Positions 34,964 to 43,821 of a stretch of 64,000 nt of DNA are shown in pieces. Position 1 is the stretch's first letter; each line of letters opens with the position of its first letter. Both the position numbers and the translations under genes were made by a program. The DNA comes from Frankiaceae bacterium (GTDB lineage: Bacteria; Actinomycetota; Actinomycetes; Mycobacteriales; SCTD01): positions 160,798-224,797 of the forward strand of contig JAENVS010000005.1 of assembly GCA_016650445.1 (NCBI GenBank), written 5' to 3'. The notes under the pieces were generated by a model. That model was not told the DNA's origin. It worked only from the letters and a program-made list of their open reading frames with translations, and did not search any database.

Positions 34964-36627
34964 AGCAGCACCGCCTGGCCATCGTTGCCGCCCTCGCCGG
35001 CGGGCTGCTCCTCTCGGCGTGCAGCACGAGCGACGACATACGCACCGCGCCGGTCAGCGCCGACAGCGCTGCAACGCCTGGGGGCACGCTCCGCGTCGGC
35101 ATCCTGCGCCCGACGACGATCGACCCGCAGCTGCTGCCGACCGGCGACACCGCCGCAGCTCTCGTCGTGCGCACCATGTGCGATCCGCTCATCGGCACCG
35201 ATCCCGTCTCACGGGAGCTGAGCCCCGCGGTGGCGAAGGACTGGCGCGTGCTCGGCCCGAACGGTGCTGCGGTCGTCCTGCGCAAGGACGTGCACTTCTC
35301 CGACGGCACGCCGCTGACGGCACGCGACGTCGCCTACAGCCTCACCCGCATTCTCGACCCGGACGTCGCGTCACCGCAGAACCAGCTCTTCTCCCACATC
35401 GCCGGCTGGCAGGACGTGCAGGACGGCAAGCACGACGTCAGCTCGCTGCAGTCCATCAAGGCCACCACCAAGGATGTCGTCCAGGTCTTCCTGGACAAGG
35501 ACGACGCCCAGTTCATCTATGCCCTCGCGCAGCCGTTCGCGACGCCGGTCCCGCGGGAGGCAGCCACCAAGCCCGGCTTCAGCAGCCACCCCATCTGCCT
35601 CGGGCCGTACGCGCTCGAGGGTCAGTACACCGGCGTCGAGGACACCATCACGCTGGTGCGGGTCGAGGACTACCCCGGACTGCGACCGGCTCTGAGCCGG
35701 TCCGGACGGGGGTGGGCCGACCGCGTCGTGTTCACCGTCTTCGACGGCCCCGCCCCCCTGCTGTCGGCGCTCCAGAGCGGCCGGCTCGACGCGGCCCAGC
35801 TCGGCGGCACGGAGGGGATCACCGCCGCCGCGACAGGCATCACGGTCACCAGCGTCCCGACCGGGCGGCTCGAGTACGTCGGCCTGCCGAACCGCGATCC
35901 GCTGAACAACCCGGTGATCCAGGCCGCCCTCAGAGCGAGCCTGGACCGCGAGCGGATCAACAACGTCGCCTTCCACGGGACGCGCACGCCGGCGTACAAC
36001 CTCATACCCCCGACGATGCCGGACTCAGTGCTGCCCACGGGTCGGATCCGCGACTGCCAGATCGACCCGACCGGACACGCCGCCGAAGCCAAGCAGCTCA
36101 TCGCGACGGCGGTCCCGCCCGGCACGTCGCTGGGCACGCTGCCCTTCTACTTCAACGACGAGTTCGACAACAAGGCGATGGTGAACGAGCTGGTGAAGCA
36201 ATGGGCGCCGCTGGGCCTGAAGCTCCAGCCCACTCCGGTGAGCTTCGCCAACCTGGTGGCGCGCGGCGAGGGCAGCGGCGGCTTCGACGGGGTCTTCCGG
36301 ATGACGGCGACGGCGGAGTACGCCGACCAGTCCGCCTTCGTCCTGCCACTGGTGTCCGTGGAAGCACTGGGGAAGACCAACTACACCGGCTACAACGGAG
36401 AGCTCCTGGCCCGGCTCATCCGCAACCGGCTCGAGCCCGCGGTGCCTGCAGCCGACCAGCGCAGGGAGAGCCTGGCGGTCACCCGCGCGACCTGCGCGGT
36501 GCCGATCATCCCGATCGCGTGGTACCAGCGGCACCTCGGGATCGCACCTACTGCAGTCGTCGCCGCACACGAGGCGGTCGACCGCGGGACCGGTCTCCCC
36601 GAGCTGCGTGAGCTCGCCGTCGGATGA
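34960..36627 (+). CDS. ABC transporter solute-binding lipoprotein, family 5 (peptide/nickel type)
   Basis: 555 residues from GTG 34960, overlapping the previous stop by 4 bases. The signal peptide is MKQHRLAIVAALAGGLLLSAC (lipobox LSAC). The family-5 pattern follows: TPGGTLRVGILRPTTIDPQLL, LVVRTMCDPLIG, LSPAVAKDWRV, VHFSDGTPLTARDVAYSLTRI, and GPYALEGQYT. The protein would bind a peptide or another organic ligand outside the cell. No family-5 permease or ATPase genes are present in the window. The only nearby translocator is the Liv-type fusion in the same operon, which normally uses a different class of binding protein, so this may be a sensor or an orphan receptor. Assignment to the class is firm; ligand unknown. 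Confidence 0.88.
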   Translation: MKQHRLAIVAALAGGLLLSACSTSDDIRTAPVSADSAATPGGTLRVGILRPTTIDPQLLPTGDTAAALVVRTMCDPLIGTDPVSRELSPAVAKDWRVLGPNGAAVVLRKDVHFSDGTPLTARDVAYSLTRILDPDVASPQNQLFSHIAGWQDVQDGKHDVSSLQSIKATTKDVVQVFLDKDDAQFIYALAQPFATPVPREAATKPGFSSHPICLGPYALEGQYTGVEDTITLVRVEDYPGLRPALSRSGRGWADRVVFTVFDGPAPLLSALQSGRLDAAQLGGTEGITAAATGITVTSVPTGRLEYVGLPNRDPLNNPVIQAALRASLDRERINNVAFHGTRTPAYNLIPPTMPDSVLPTGRIRDCQIDPTGHAAEAKQLIATAVPPGTSLGTLPFYFNDEFDNKAMVNELVKQWAPLGLKLQPTPVSFANLVARGEGSGGFDGVFRMTATAEYADQSAFVLPLVSVEALGKTNYTGYNGELLARLIRNRLEPAVPAADQRRESLAVTRATCAVPIIPIAWYQRHLGIAPTAVVAAHEAVDRGTGLPELRELAVG

Positions 36628-37241
36628 CGCGGGTCGCCCGGCTCCTCGCGGTGGCCTGCGTCGCCCTCATCGCCGCCTGCAGCAATGCAGAGGACCCGAG
36701 GACGGCTGTGCCGGGGCTGGGCCGGCTCCTCGATTCGGGCCTTGGGGGCAGCCTGCCGGTCGTGGCCAGCGCGACCGGGGCCATGGATCTCGACCTCGCC
36801 GCTGCCGCCACCGTCGTCCCGGCTCCGCTGCTGCGTGGGTGGCTCGGCACACACGGCTTCCAGGGCGGCTACTCGCGGGTGTGGGCGAGCGCCAACACGA
36901 AGACAGCCGAGCAGGTGACGGTGCTTGCGTACCGCTTCTTCGCCGATCACGACGCCGATGCCTTCGTGACCTACTCGGCCGACCTCGCGGCGTCGAGTGC
37001 GTACTACACCGCAGGAGTGGACGCGCTCGTGCCGGGGAGCCGGGCGTTCTCCCTGGTGACCCGGGGGCGGTCCGGCACGCAGTTCTGCGGTGAGGAACTC
37101 TTCAGCGTCTACCGCGACGCCTTCGTCGTGACCCGGTGCGCCGGCTTTCCCGTTCCCCAGGACAGCGTCGCCCGGCTGGCCCAGCGCCAGCTGATCCACG
37201 CGGTCACGGTCGCGGCGACGCCGTCGCCGAGCACGCCGTGA
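36624..37241 (+). CDS. small lipoprotein, unknown function
   Basis: 205 residues, start ATG 36624 overlapping the previous stop (ATGA). The signal peptide is MTRVARLLAVACVALIAAC (lipobox IAAC). The mature part contains a possible paired-cysteine segment FCGEELFSVYRDAFVVTRC, suggesting a disulfide-stabilised fold. No known motif is visible. It is the last gene of the 23.1-37.2 kb operon. Its 3' end overlaps the convergent PASTA-like lipoprotein by 38 bases. Function not assignable. Confidence 0.72.
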   Translation: MTRVARLLAVACVALIAACSNAEDPRTAVPGLGRLLDSGLGGSLPVVASATGAMDLDLAAAATVVPAPLLRGWLGTHGFQGGYSRVWASANTKTAEQVTVLAYRFFADHDADAFVTYSADLAASSAYYTAGVDALVPGSRAFSLVTRGRSGTQFCGEELFSVYRDAFVVTRCAGFPVPQDSVARLAQRQLIHAVTVAATPSPSTP

Positions 37242-37542
37242 CGGTGAGGTCGACGAAGCTCCCCCGCACGAGCTCGTCCCCGGCGGGGTCGCTCTGCCGC
37301 ACCACGACCCCGTCCCGGCAGGACGGGAGCTCCACGACACTCGCTCGGGGATCGAGGGGCTGGGCGCGCAGGCCGGCCGCCTCGACGGTGCGCACCGCCC
37401 GCTCGACAGTCTCCCCAACGAGATCGGGCACGACCGCGGCCGTGACGTGCGGCGTCGTGCGCTCCTGGCCGGCACACGCCGTCAGGCACAGCAGCACGAG
37501 CACACCAGCCCGGAACTTGTAATGATAGGATGCGACCAACAC
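37204..37542 (-). CDS. small PASTA-domain lipoprotein
   Basis: About 112 residues. The hydrophobic stretch GVLVLLCLTACAGQ ends in a lipobox (LTAC). The remainder is one PASTA-like unit: VPDLVGETVERAVRTVEAAGLRA, then VVRQSDPAGDELVRGSFVDLTV. PASTA domains bind cell-wall fragments or serve as repeats in penicillin-binding proteins and Ser/Thr kinases. A single free-standing PASTA lipoprotein is likely a wall-associated accessory protein. The start codon is uncertain: GTG codons near residue 13 would shorten the signal peptide. The 14-bp operator at 37516-37529 lies inside the 5' end of this ORF. Confidence 0.6.
   Translation of the reverse strand: MLVASYHYKFRAGVLVLLCLTACAGQERTTPHVTAAVVPDLVGETVERAVRTVEAAGLRAQPLDPRASVVELPSCRDGVVVRQSDPAGDELVRGSFVDLTVTACSATASPRP
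37516..37529 (+). promoter_or_regulatory. candidate 14-bp operator upstream of the mannose-6-phosphate isomerase-like gene
   Basis: CTTGTAATGATAGG matches the recurring sequence at 12 of 14 positions. It lies 45 bases upstream of the ATG at 37575. It also overlaps the 5' end of the PASTA lipoprotein ORF on the other strand. Confidence 0.6.
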
Positions 37543-37574
37543 CGGCCCGTCTCACGAGTGCAGGAGCCCGCAGT

Positions 37575-39371
37575 ATGACTGTCGCCGGGCGCTTACCCGC
37601 TGGCAGTCTGGCGGACCTGCCGGTGCACCAGCAGGGACGGTCGGTCAACTTCGACAAGACGCCCACGCTGCTCGTGGGCGGTCCGGAGGACTGCGCCGCC
37701 GGCTGGGACGAGATCGCCGGCTGCATCACCGCCGGCTCCCCCGGCGTGGTCGTCATCGACTGCTACCCCGGCGTCCGCTCGACCGACATCGCCGAGCTCG
37801 TCCGTCGACTCGGTGCCGACACCGTGATCGCGAGCGAGGACGCGCTCCGACCCCCCGCCGACGTCGACCGCCTCGTGCTCCAGGACGTCACCGACGACCC
37901 GGTATTCGGCCGGATCACGACGCTGACCATGAGCGACTTCTTCGAGCCGGCAGCCCTCGCCCGGCTGCGCGAGGCGACCTCGGCCAGCCCCGGCCGGGTC
38001 GTCATCTGGGGGGTCGGCGCGGCCCTGGTCGCAGCCGCCGACGTGCTCGTCCACGCCGGCCTGCCGCGTCGCGAGGCCAGCGTGCGGCAGAGATCGACCT
38101 CGTGCAGCAACCTGGGCACCGACAACGGCAACGAGCGCGCCTCGCTGAAGTACAAGCGGGCGTACTTCGTCGACTGGCGCGTCGGCGACCGGCACAAGGT
38201 CGAGCTCTGGAACCGGCTCGACTTCGTGCTCGACACCACCAGGCCCGCGCAGCCCATGATGGTGACCGCCGAGGGCCACGCCCGGGCGCTGGCCGTTCTG
38301 GCCCGGCGGCCCTTTCGCGTCGTCCCGTGGTTCGAGCCGGCCCCCTGGGGCGGGGAGTGGATGAAGGAGGTCTGCGACCTCGACCGCGACGCCGTCAACT
38401 TCGGCTGGTGCTTCGACTGCGTCCCGGAGGAGAACAGCCTCCTGCTCGACTACGGTCGCGGACCGGTGGAAATCCCGTCGTACGACCTGGTCTACCGCCA
38501 CCCCGACGAACTGCTCGGCCCCGACGTCGCCCGCCGCTTCGGCGGGGAGTTCCCGATCCGCTTCGACTTCCTCGACACAATGGGGGGAGGCAACCTCTCC
38601 CTGCAGGTTCACCCGCTCACGGCCTACATCCGCGAGCAGTTCGGCATGGGATTCACCCAGGACGAGAGCTACTACATGCTCGACGCCGCTCCCGAGTCCA
38701 CCGTCTACCTCGGCGTGAAGACCGGCGTCGACAAGGACGCGATGATCGCGTCACTGCGTCGCGCCCAGGACGGCGGTTCGGACTTCCCGGCGACGGACTT
38801 CGTCAACCAGTGGCCCGCCAAGCGTCACGACCACTTCCTGATCCCCGCCGGGACCGTCCACTGCTCGGGCGCAGGCGGCATGGTGCTGGAGATCAGCGCC
38901 ACGCCGTACATCTTCACCTTCAAGCTGTGGGACTGGGGCCGGCTCGGACTCGACGGACGGCCGCGGCCGGTTCACCTCGACCACGGCGTCCACAACATCC
39001 AGTGGGACCGTGACACGGACTACGCCCGTGAGCATCTGATCAACGTCGTGACGCCTTTGGAGTCCGGGAACGACTGGCGCTCCGAGCGCACCGGACTGCA
39101 CGAAGCGGAGTTCATCGACACGCACCGGCACTGGTTCACCGGTACGGCCCCGCACGACACGGCCGGAGGGGTCAACGTGCTTAACCTCGTTCACGGCGAG
39201 CAAGCCGTGGTCGAGTCGCCCGATGGCGCGTTCGAGCCCTTTGTCGTGCACTTCGCCGAGACGTTCATCGTCCCGGCGGCGGTCGGCCACTACACGATCC
39301 GCCCGAGCGGACCTGCCGTGGGCACAGAGTGCGCCACGATCAAGGCGTTCGTCCGCTCGGAGAGCGCCTGA
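37575..39371 (+). CDS. class I mannose-6-phosphate isomerase-like protein with extra N-terminal domain
   Basis: 598 residues from ATG 37575 (AGGAG 8 bases upstream). Residues 30-200 form an alpha/beta domain (TPTLLVGGPEDC, GVVVIDCYPG) that resembles a nucleotide-binding fold without a Walker A loop. From about residue 205 the cupin isomerase begins: WFEPAPWGGEWMKE, LDTMGGGNLSLQVHPL (zinc-site residues), and FLIPAGTVHCSG with zinc-ligand histidines near residue 420. Class I isomerases interconvert mannose-6-P and fructose-6-P. This long form is less studied and may act on another sugar phosphate. With an operator copy in front and GH38 mannosidases plus a ROK kinase in the same putative regulon, conversion of a released mannose-like sugar to a glycolytic intermediate is a sensible role. 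Confidence 0.82.
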   Translation: MTVAGRLPAGSLADLPVHQQGRSVNFDKTPTLLVGGPEDCAAGWDEIAGCITAGSPGVVVIDCYPGVRSTDIAELVRRLGADTVIASEDALRPPADVDRLVLQDVTDDPVFGRITTLTMSDFFEPAALARLREATSASPGRVVIWGVGAALVAAADVLVHAGLPRREASVRQRSTSCSNLGTDNGNERASLKYKRAYFVDWRVGDRHKVELWNRLDFVLDTTRPAQPMMVTAEGHARALAVLARRPFRVVPWFEPAPWGGEWMKEVCDLDRDAVNFGWCFDCVPEENSLLLDYGRGPVEIPSYDLVYRHPDELLGPDVARRFGGEFPIRFDFLDTMGGGNLSLQVHPLTAYIREQFGMGFTQDESYYMLDAAPESTVYLGVKTGVDKDAMIASLRRAQDGGSDFPATDFVNQWPAKRHDHFLIPAGTVHCSGAGGMVLEISATPYIFTFKLWDWGRLGLDGRPRPVHLDHGVHNIQWDRDTDYAREHLINVVTPLESGNDWRSERTGLHEAEFIDTHRHWFTGTAPHDTAGGVNVLNLVHGEQAVVESPDGAFEPFVVHFAETFIVPAAVGHYTIRPSGPAVGTECATIKAFVRSESA

Positions 39372-40497
39372 CGCCGACACGGAGCTCTCGCAGGAGACCG
39401 TGCGCCTCCGCCGCCCACAGCAAAGCCGCCGCCTCCTGACCCAGAGCGGTGAAGTGCCCGCCCCGATAGACGCCCGCACGGTAGTCGGGACCGCGCAACG
39501 CATCGGTGTTCGGGCCGGCCCGGAAGCCAGGCAGCTCGGCCACGAGATCCTGCGCCCGGCGCACGGCAGCCTCTGCCTTCTCGCGGTCGTCATCCGACGG
39601 GTGATGCGTCGACCTCGCCACAAGCCACGGCCGGTCCACGCCGGTCTGGTCCACCAGCGTCGTGCGGATCTTGGTGAGCTCCTCGACGTACTCGTCGGTG
39701 GGTGTGCCGCACATGGCGTCCGACTCGCCCTGCTGCCACAGCAACGCGCGGAAGTCGCCGACGAGGGCGACAGCGTCGACGAGGTTGGCGAACAGCTGCG
39801 AACCCGGCGCCCAGTGGCCGACGCGCGTGGCGGCGACGGCGGCGTGCACCAGGCCGACAGGCACCCGCTCCAGGACGAGCATGCGGTTGGCAAAGCCCGG
39901 CCAGATCGAGCCCTTGTACGGCGAGTGCTGGCCGAGGGGGAAGCCGGGATTGATCTCGCCGACGACGCCGCGGAAGAACTCAGTGAATACCTGGGGGTCG
40001 ATCCGCTGCTCGATCCCGGGCTGGGGGTCGTGCGCGTAGCGCCACGCGGGCACCTCTGGCGAAGCGGCGACGACCCGGCCCATCGGGTCATCGACGCTGT
40101 AGTGCCGCTCATGGCACCCGACCGCGTAGGACTGCCCGGCGATGACGAAGACCTCGCCGATCCCGACCGGCTCGACGGCGCCGGCAGCAAGCACCGCGCC
40201 CGACCCGTCAAGGAGCCGGACCTCGACCCGGAACCACCCACCCGCCGCGACCTCGCCGACGACGGTGAAGCTGCCGTCCGCCCTGCGCTGCAGCGCGCCG
40301 TCGACCCACTCGGTCGGCTCGCCGAAGGCCTCGGGGCAGACGGTCGTGCGCAGCTCACCGCGCACGGCTGCCGCCGGCGCACCTCGCCCCTCGACGCGCA
40401 GCGGCCCGGCTCCCAGCCCGGGCGACAGCGACGTGCGCTGGGTCACGGTGAGCGGTCGGGGCGCGGTGATCTCGAGCAGCTCGACAGTCGTCGTCAA
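39340..40497 (-). CDS. SGNH-type carbohydrate acetylesterase (sialate O-acetylesterase-like)
   Basis: 385 residues. The SGNH/SASA family motif is visible: block I VFVIAGQSYAVG near residue 140 with the nucleophile serine in GQS. WQQGESD is the block with the oxyanion/supporting residues, and the His is in GHFTALGQEA near the end. Residues 1-130 form a beta-rich N-terminal domain. No signal peptide is visible. Such esterases remove acetyl groups from acetylated sugars or glycans. It is the third gene of the minus-strand operon headed by the (alpha/alpha)6 glycosidase, 10 bases downstream of the DUF5005-like gene. It overlaps the 3' end of the isomerase gene by 32 bases. Confidence 0.8.
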   Translation of the reverse strand: MTTTVELLEITAPRPLTVTQRTSLSPGLGAGPLRVEGRGAPAAAVRGELRTTVCPEAFGEPTEWVDGALQRRADGSFTVVGEVAAGGWFRVEVRLLDGSGAVLAAGAVEPVGIGEVFVIAGQSYAVGCHERHYSVDDPMGRVVAASPEVPAWRYAHDPQPGIEQRIDPQVFTEFFRGVVGEINPGFPLGQHSPYKGSIWPGFANRMLVLERVPVGLVHAAVAATRVGHWAPGSQLFANLVDAVALVGDFRALLWQQGESDAMCGTPTDEYVEELTKIRTTLVDQTGVDRPWLVARSTHHPSDDDREKAEAAVRRAQDLVAELPGFRAGPNTDALRGPDYRAGVYRGGHFTALGQEAAALLWAAEAHGLLRELRVGVRRSPSGRTP

Positions 40498-40507
40498 CGC
40501 AGGGTCC

Positions 40508-41608
40508 TCATAGGTCGGGCGACACGTAGACGCGCAGGAATCGGGGCCGGTAGTTGCGGACGTCGCTGTAGAGCCCGCCCGTGTTCGTCGAGCTCGCGTT
40601 GACGTTGTACGAGACGCTGATCCAGCTGTCGCCGTGGTGCTCGGGGTGCTCCTTGGCGTTGTACGTGACGGTCTGGGCGTTGTACTCCGGCGCCGTGTAG
40701 ATGACCTTGCCGGCCGACCAAGGCCCCTGTGGCTTCTTCGCGGTAAACATCAGGACCTCGGAGCCCAGGCTCGCCCTCATCGAGATGGCCCGGTAGCCGT
40801 GCTTGGTCTTGACCACCGACATCTCGTTGCCCACGCCGTCGGTGAGCTGCGCGGAGTTCGCCGCGATGTCCGACCAGGTCGCGCCGTCCCAGTACCCCCA
40901 GCCGCCCTCCATCACGTGACCGGTCCTGGCCCGCGCGACGTGCAGGAACTTCGTGAACGGGTCTCTCGCCGACAGGCCCTCGATGCCGTAGATGTAGGTC
41001 CAGTCCTTCTCCTGCACCACGGCCTCGCCGTAGTCGACCGGCCCGCCACTGCGTCCCGGTGCGTACAGGCCGGGGCTCGGCTCGACCTTCTCGAGCTGCA
41101 GGCCCGGCAGGGAGAACGTCGCGATCTCGCTGGCGACGACGGCGTATCCCTGGCCGCTGACCCGGATCATCATCTGGCGCAGCTTCCCGCCCTCGATGAA
41201 GCCGTCACCGAGCCAGAACCACGACGCGTTGTCCTTGTCCTCGGTCTCGATGTAGCTCTTGGGACCACCACCGAGGTCCGGTGTGTAGAGAGTCCGCCCG
41301 AGGCTGCCGTTCCTCTCCTGGATGACGTAGCAGTTGTGGATGAAGCCCTGCGACGCGCGCGAGTGGTCCTCGTTCACTGTGCCGAGGAACGTGTCGCCGC
41401 CGGTCCAGAGGACACGGCCGTCGGGAAGGGGGATGGTGATGGCCGAGTCGGAGCCGGTCCACCTGTCGTTCTCACCTGCATCGCCGTACCGCTCGAACAG
41501 CTGCTGCAGCACGACATCACGCTCGACCCGCACCCCGCCCGCCGAAGCCGACGTGCTCGCCACGACGGTCGAGGCGACCATGGCCAGGGCGAGCAGCAGC
41601 CGACGCAT
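40508..41608 (-). CDS. secreted DUF5005/DUF4185-like beta-rich protein (paralogue A)
   Basis: 366 residues. A signal peptide, MRRLLLALAMVASTVVASTSASA, is followed by LQQLFERYGDAGENDRWTGSD and LPDGRVLWTGGDTFLG, a sequence opening shared with the paralogues at 46854-47966 and 49656-51428. FLHVARARTGHVMEGGWGYWDGATW, MSVVKTKHGYRA and KKPQGPWSAGKVIYT also recur in the 49656 copy. The pattern suggests a five-bladed propeller-like secreted protein. The Pfam names are from memory and the molecular function is unknown. It sits between a glycosidase and an esterase gene, which fits binding or cleavage of the same extracellular glycan. Confidence 0.75.
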   Translation of the reverse strand: MRRLLLALAMVASTVVASTSASAGGVRVERDVVLQQLFERYGDAGENDRWTGSDSAITIPLPDGRVLWTGGDTFLGTVNEDHSRASQGFIHNCYVIQERNGSLGRTLYTPDLGGGPKSYIETEDKDNASWFWLGDGFIEGGKLRQMMIRVSGQGYAVVASEIATFSLPGLQLEKVEPSPGLYAPGRSGGPVDYGEAVVQEKDWTYIYGIEGLSARDPFTKFLHVARARTGHVMEGGWGYWDGATWSDIAANSAQLTDGVGNEMSVVKTKHGYRAISMRASLGSEVLMFTAKKPQGPWSAGKVIYTAPEYNAQTVTYNAKEHPEHHGDSWISVSYNVNASSTNTGGLYSDVRNYRPRFLRVYVSPDL

Positions 41609-41615
41609 GACGGGA

Positions 41616-43691
41616 CTAACGACGCGGTCGAGCGCCAGATGCGTCGACGTCGTAATCGACTCCCCGGACCCGCAACCCGACCAGACGGGCGCCAGGGTCG
41701 ACCTGCGTCAGCCGCGGGATGGCTGTGACCGTGCCGTCGACAGCGACGTCGACCCCGAAGATGCCGTCGATGACCATCCCGACCCACGAGCCGGAGCTGG
41801 AGCAGGTCCAGTCGGTGACCCACGGGACGTCCGGCGGCGCCTTGCGCGCGCCGGCCCCGTCGGGGTCGACGGCCGACTCGGCGAAGTGCGCCTGGGCAAG
41901 CGGTCCCTGGTTGGTGCTCGCCGCGAGACCCTCGAGCCAGGGGCCGACGATGTCGTCGCGGCCGATCCGCAGGAGCGCGAGGGCGGACTCCGCGGGCCAG
42001 GCCGGGTAGGCGCCGTTCCACTGGTGGTCGGGCCGGACGCTGAACACCGCGTCGGGGTCGGCGGGTGAGAGCGCCTGCATCCACAGCGGCGTCTGCAGCT
42101 CGCGCACGAAGAAGTCGGCCATCTCGGTTCGCTGCTGGTCCGTCAAGTCGGCGTGCATGCCGAGGAGCACCTGGAAGAAGTCGAGGCAGTGCTTGACCGG
42201 CACGTCGGTGCCGTCGGGGTAGCGCGCGGCGAAGTGACCGCTGCCCTCGACGTACAGCGTGTTCACCGCGGCCGCGAGCTCGTCGGCCTCCTTGCGCAAG
42301 GAGGCCGCGTGTTCGGCATCCCCGCGGTGCTCGTGCAGGCCGGCGGCCTTCCGAAGGCTCCACACGTTTCCGGCGTTGAGAGAGGCGACGGCGTGGATGT
42401 AGCTGCTGACGCACTCCAGCAGGTTGTCGATGCCGCCGTAGTCGGCCAGCCCGTGGTCGAGGGTGAGCTCGCGGTACGCCGTCACGATGCGGTCGAAGTG
42501 CTCGAGGACGGTCCGCCCGCTGGTATCGCCGGCGGGCAGCGCGTCGAACCACGACTCGTTGCCCGAGTAGGCGACGTAGTCGGTCATCATCCGCGTCATC
42601 GCCAGGTCGTTGATGCTGTACCAGTAGCCGATCGGCTGCCCCGTGAGCCAGTCGGTCCCGAGATGCGTATGCGTGTCGCTCGCCATCCAGCGCTCGAGGT
42701 GTCGCCGCATGACCTCGGGGTCGAGCAGCGCGTGCACCCGCGTGGACAGGAAGTAGTCCCAGATGAACGTCACGGACGCCCAGTAGCGGGGCATCAGGGT
42801 GTCGTAGGCGCGACCCACGACGGAGTACGGCGAGTCGCGGCGGAAGTACAGGACGCCCAGTGCGCCCATGTAATAGAGCCGCCGCAGCGCGTCGTTGTCG
42901 GTCTCCAGAACCGGCAGGTGTCCGCCGAAGCTGTCGTTGCCCGGCGTGAACATCGCGTCCAGCTCACGCTGCCAGAGACCCTCGGCCGCAAGGATCGCGC
43001 CGGGCACGTCGGCCACGACGCGATCGAAGCAGGCAACCACCTCGTCGACGTCGCCGCCCACGGCAAGGACGTAGCCGACCCGCCAGGTCTCCCCCGCTCG
43101 CACCGACGCGGTGAGCTCGAGGGCGTTTGCGGTGACCTGCGCCGGCCGATCCACGCCCTGCACGACGGCGGCGGGACTGTGCCGGGCCCGGAAGCAGACA
43201 GCCGGACGACCCTCGAGCGCGATCAGCTCGTTGTCGCCCTCGTCCGGCGCGAGGGCGCTGTTCCAGCGGGTGTCCTGCCGGGTCACCCGGCTCGCCGCGA
43301 CGAGCCGGACCGGCACCTCGAGCGGTTCCGCACCGCGGTTGGCGATCTCCAGCTGGACGACGACCGCCATCTGCCCCGGGACCATGACGGTGGTCGTGCG
43401 CACATCGAGCTCACCGAGGCGTGACTCGCGCACCACCCGGTCCGCCCGCCAGGTGAAGGCGACCTCGCCGCCGTAGGACCCTGCGAGCCGTCCGCCGATG
43501 TAGGCACGCGCCGTGATCGCGTCGCCGGTGGAGAACGGCGGGAACGTGACACTGCGGATCGACATCGGGTCGTTGTCGACCTGGGCGACGCCGAGGAAGT
43601 TCGTCAGGCCCGGCGGCGCGAACAGGTCGGCCGACCGGTGCCGCAGGGTCTCGCTGACGAGATCGTCCAGGGCGATGACGGACGAGGCCAC
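41616..43691 (-). CDS. (alpha/alpha)6-barrel glycoside hydrolase-like protein
   Basis: 691 residues from GTG 43691. An N-terminal beta domain covers residues 1-235. From about residue 240 the sequence is helical with repeated Trp/Tyr/Asp motifs, such as RYWASVTFIWDYFLSTRVHALLD and NAGNVWSLRKAAGL, and DHQWNGAYPAWPAESALALLRIG near residue 540. This is the pattern of (alpha/alpha)6 glycosidases of the GH63/GH65/GH116/amylo-1,6-glucosidase kind. Candidate catalytic acids, in FIWDYF and PAWPAES, cannot be assigned firmly. No signal peptide is visible, so it may act on imported oligosaccharides. It heads the operon that continues with the DUF5005-like and esterase genes, with a candidate operator upstream. 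Confidence 0.75.
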   Translation of the reverse strand: MASSVIALDDLVSETLRHRSADLFAPPGLTNFLGVAQVDNDPMSIRSVTFPPFSTGDAITARAYIGGRLAGSYGGEVAFTWRADRVVRESRLGELDVRTTTVMVPGQMAVVVQLEIANRGAEPLEVPVRLVAASRVTRQDTRWNSALAPDEGDNELIALEGRPAVCFRARHSPAAVVQGVDRPAQVTANALELTASVRAGETWRVGYVLAVGGDVDEVVACFDRVVADVPGAILAAEGLWQRELDAMFTPGNDSFGGHLPVLETDNDALRRLYYMGALGVLYFRRDSPYSVVGRAYDTLMPRYWASVTFIWDYFLSTRVHALLDPEVMRRHLERWMASDTHTHLGTDWLTGQPIGYWYSINDLAMTRMMTDYVAYSGNESWFDALPAGDTSGRTVLEHFDRIVTAYRELTLDHGLADYGGIDNLLECVSSYIHAVASLNAGNVWSLRKAAGLHEHRGDAEHAASLRKEADELAAAVNTLYVEGSGHFAARYPDGTDVPVKHCLDFFQVLLGMHADLTDQQRTEMADFFVRELQTPLWMQALSPADPDAVFSVRPDHQWNGAYPAWPAESALALLRIGRDDIVGPWLEGLAASTNQGPLAQAHFAESAVDPDGAGARKAPPDVPWVTDWTCSSSGSWVGMVIDGIFGVDVAVDGTVTAIPRLTQVDPGARLVGLRVRGVDYDVDASGARPRR

Positions 43692-43719
43692 TGGGGAGCC
43701 CTTCGGGAGGTCGTAGCGT

Positions 43720-43733
43720 CCTATGATTACAGG
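43720..43733 (-). promoter_or_regulatory. candidate 14-bp operator upstream of the glycosidase operon (best match)
   Basis: CCTATGATTACAGG on the plus strand, reverse complement CCTGTAATCATAGG. I use this copy as the reference because it is the most symmetrical of the eight. It lies 28 bases upstream of the glycosidase GTG at 43691. Confidence 0.65.
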
Positions 43734-43821
43734 TTTCTACACGAGGGCCGACCCCGGCACAAGGCAGGCGGGCCGGGTCGCGCAGGCTGGGCCCCACCGC
43801 GGTTGACATTCCGAAGCGGCA

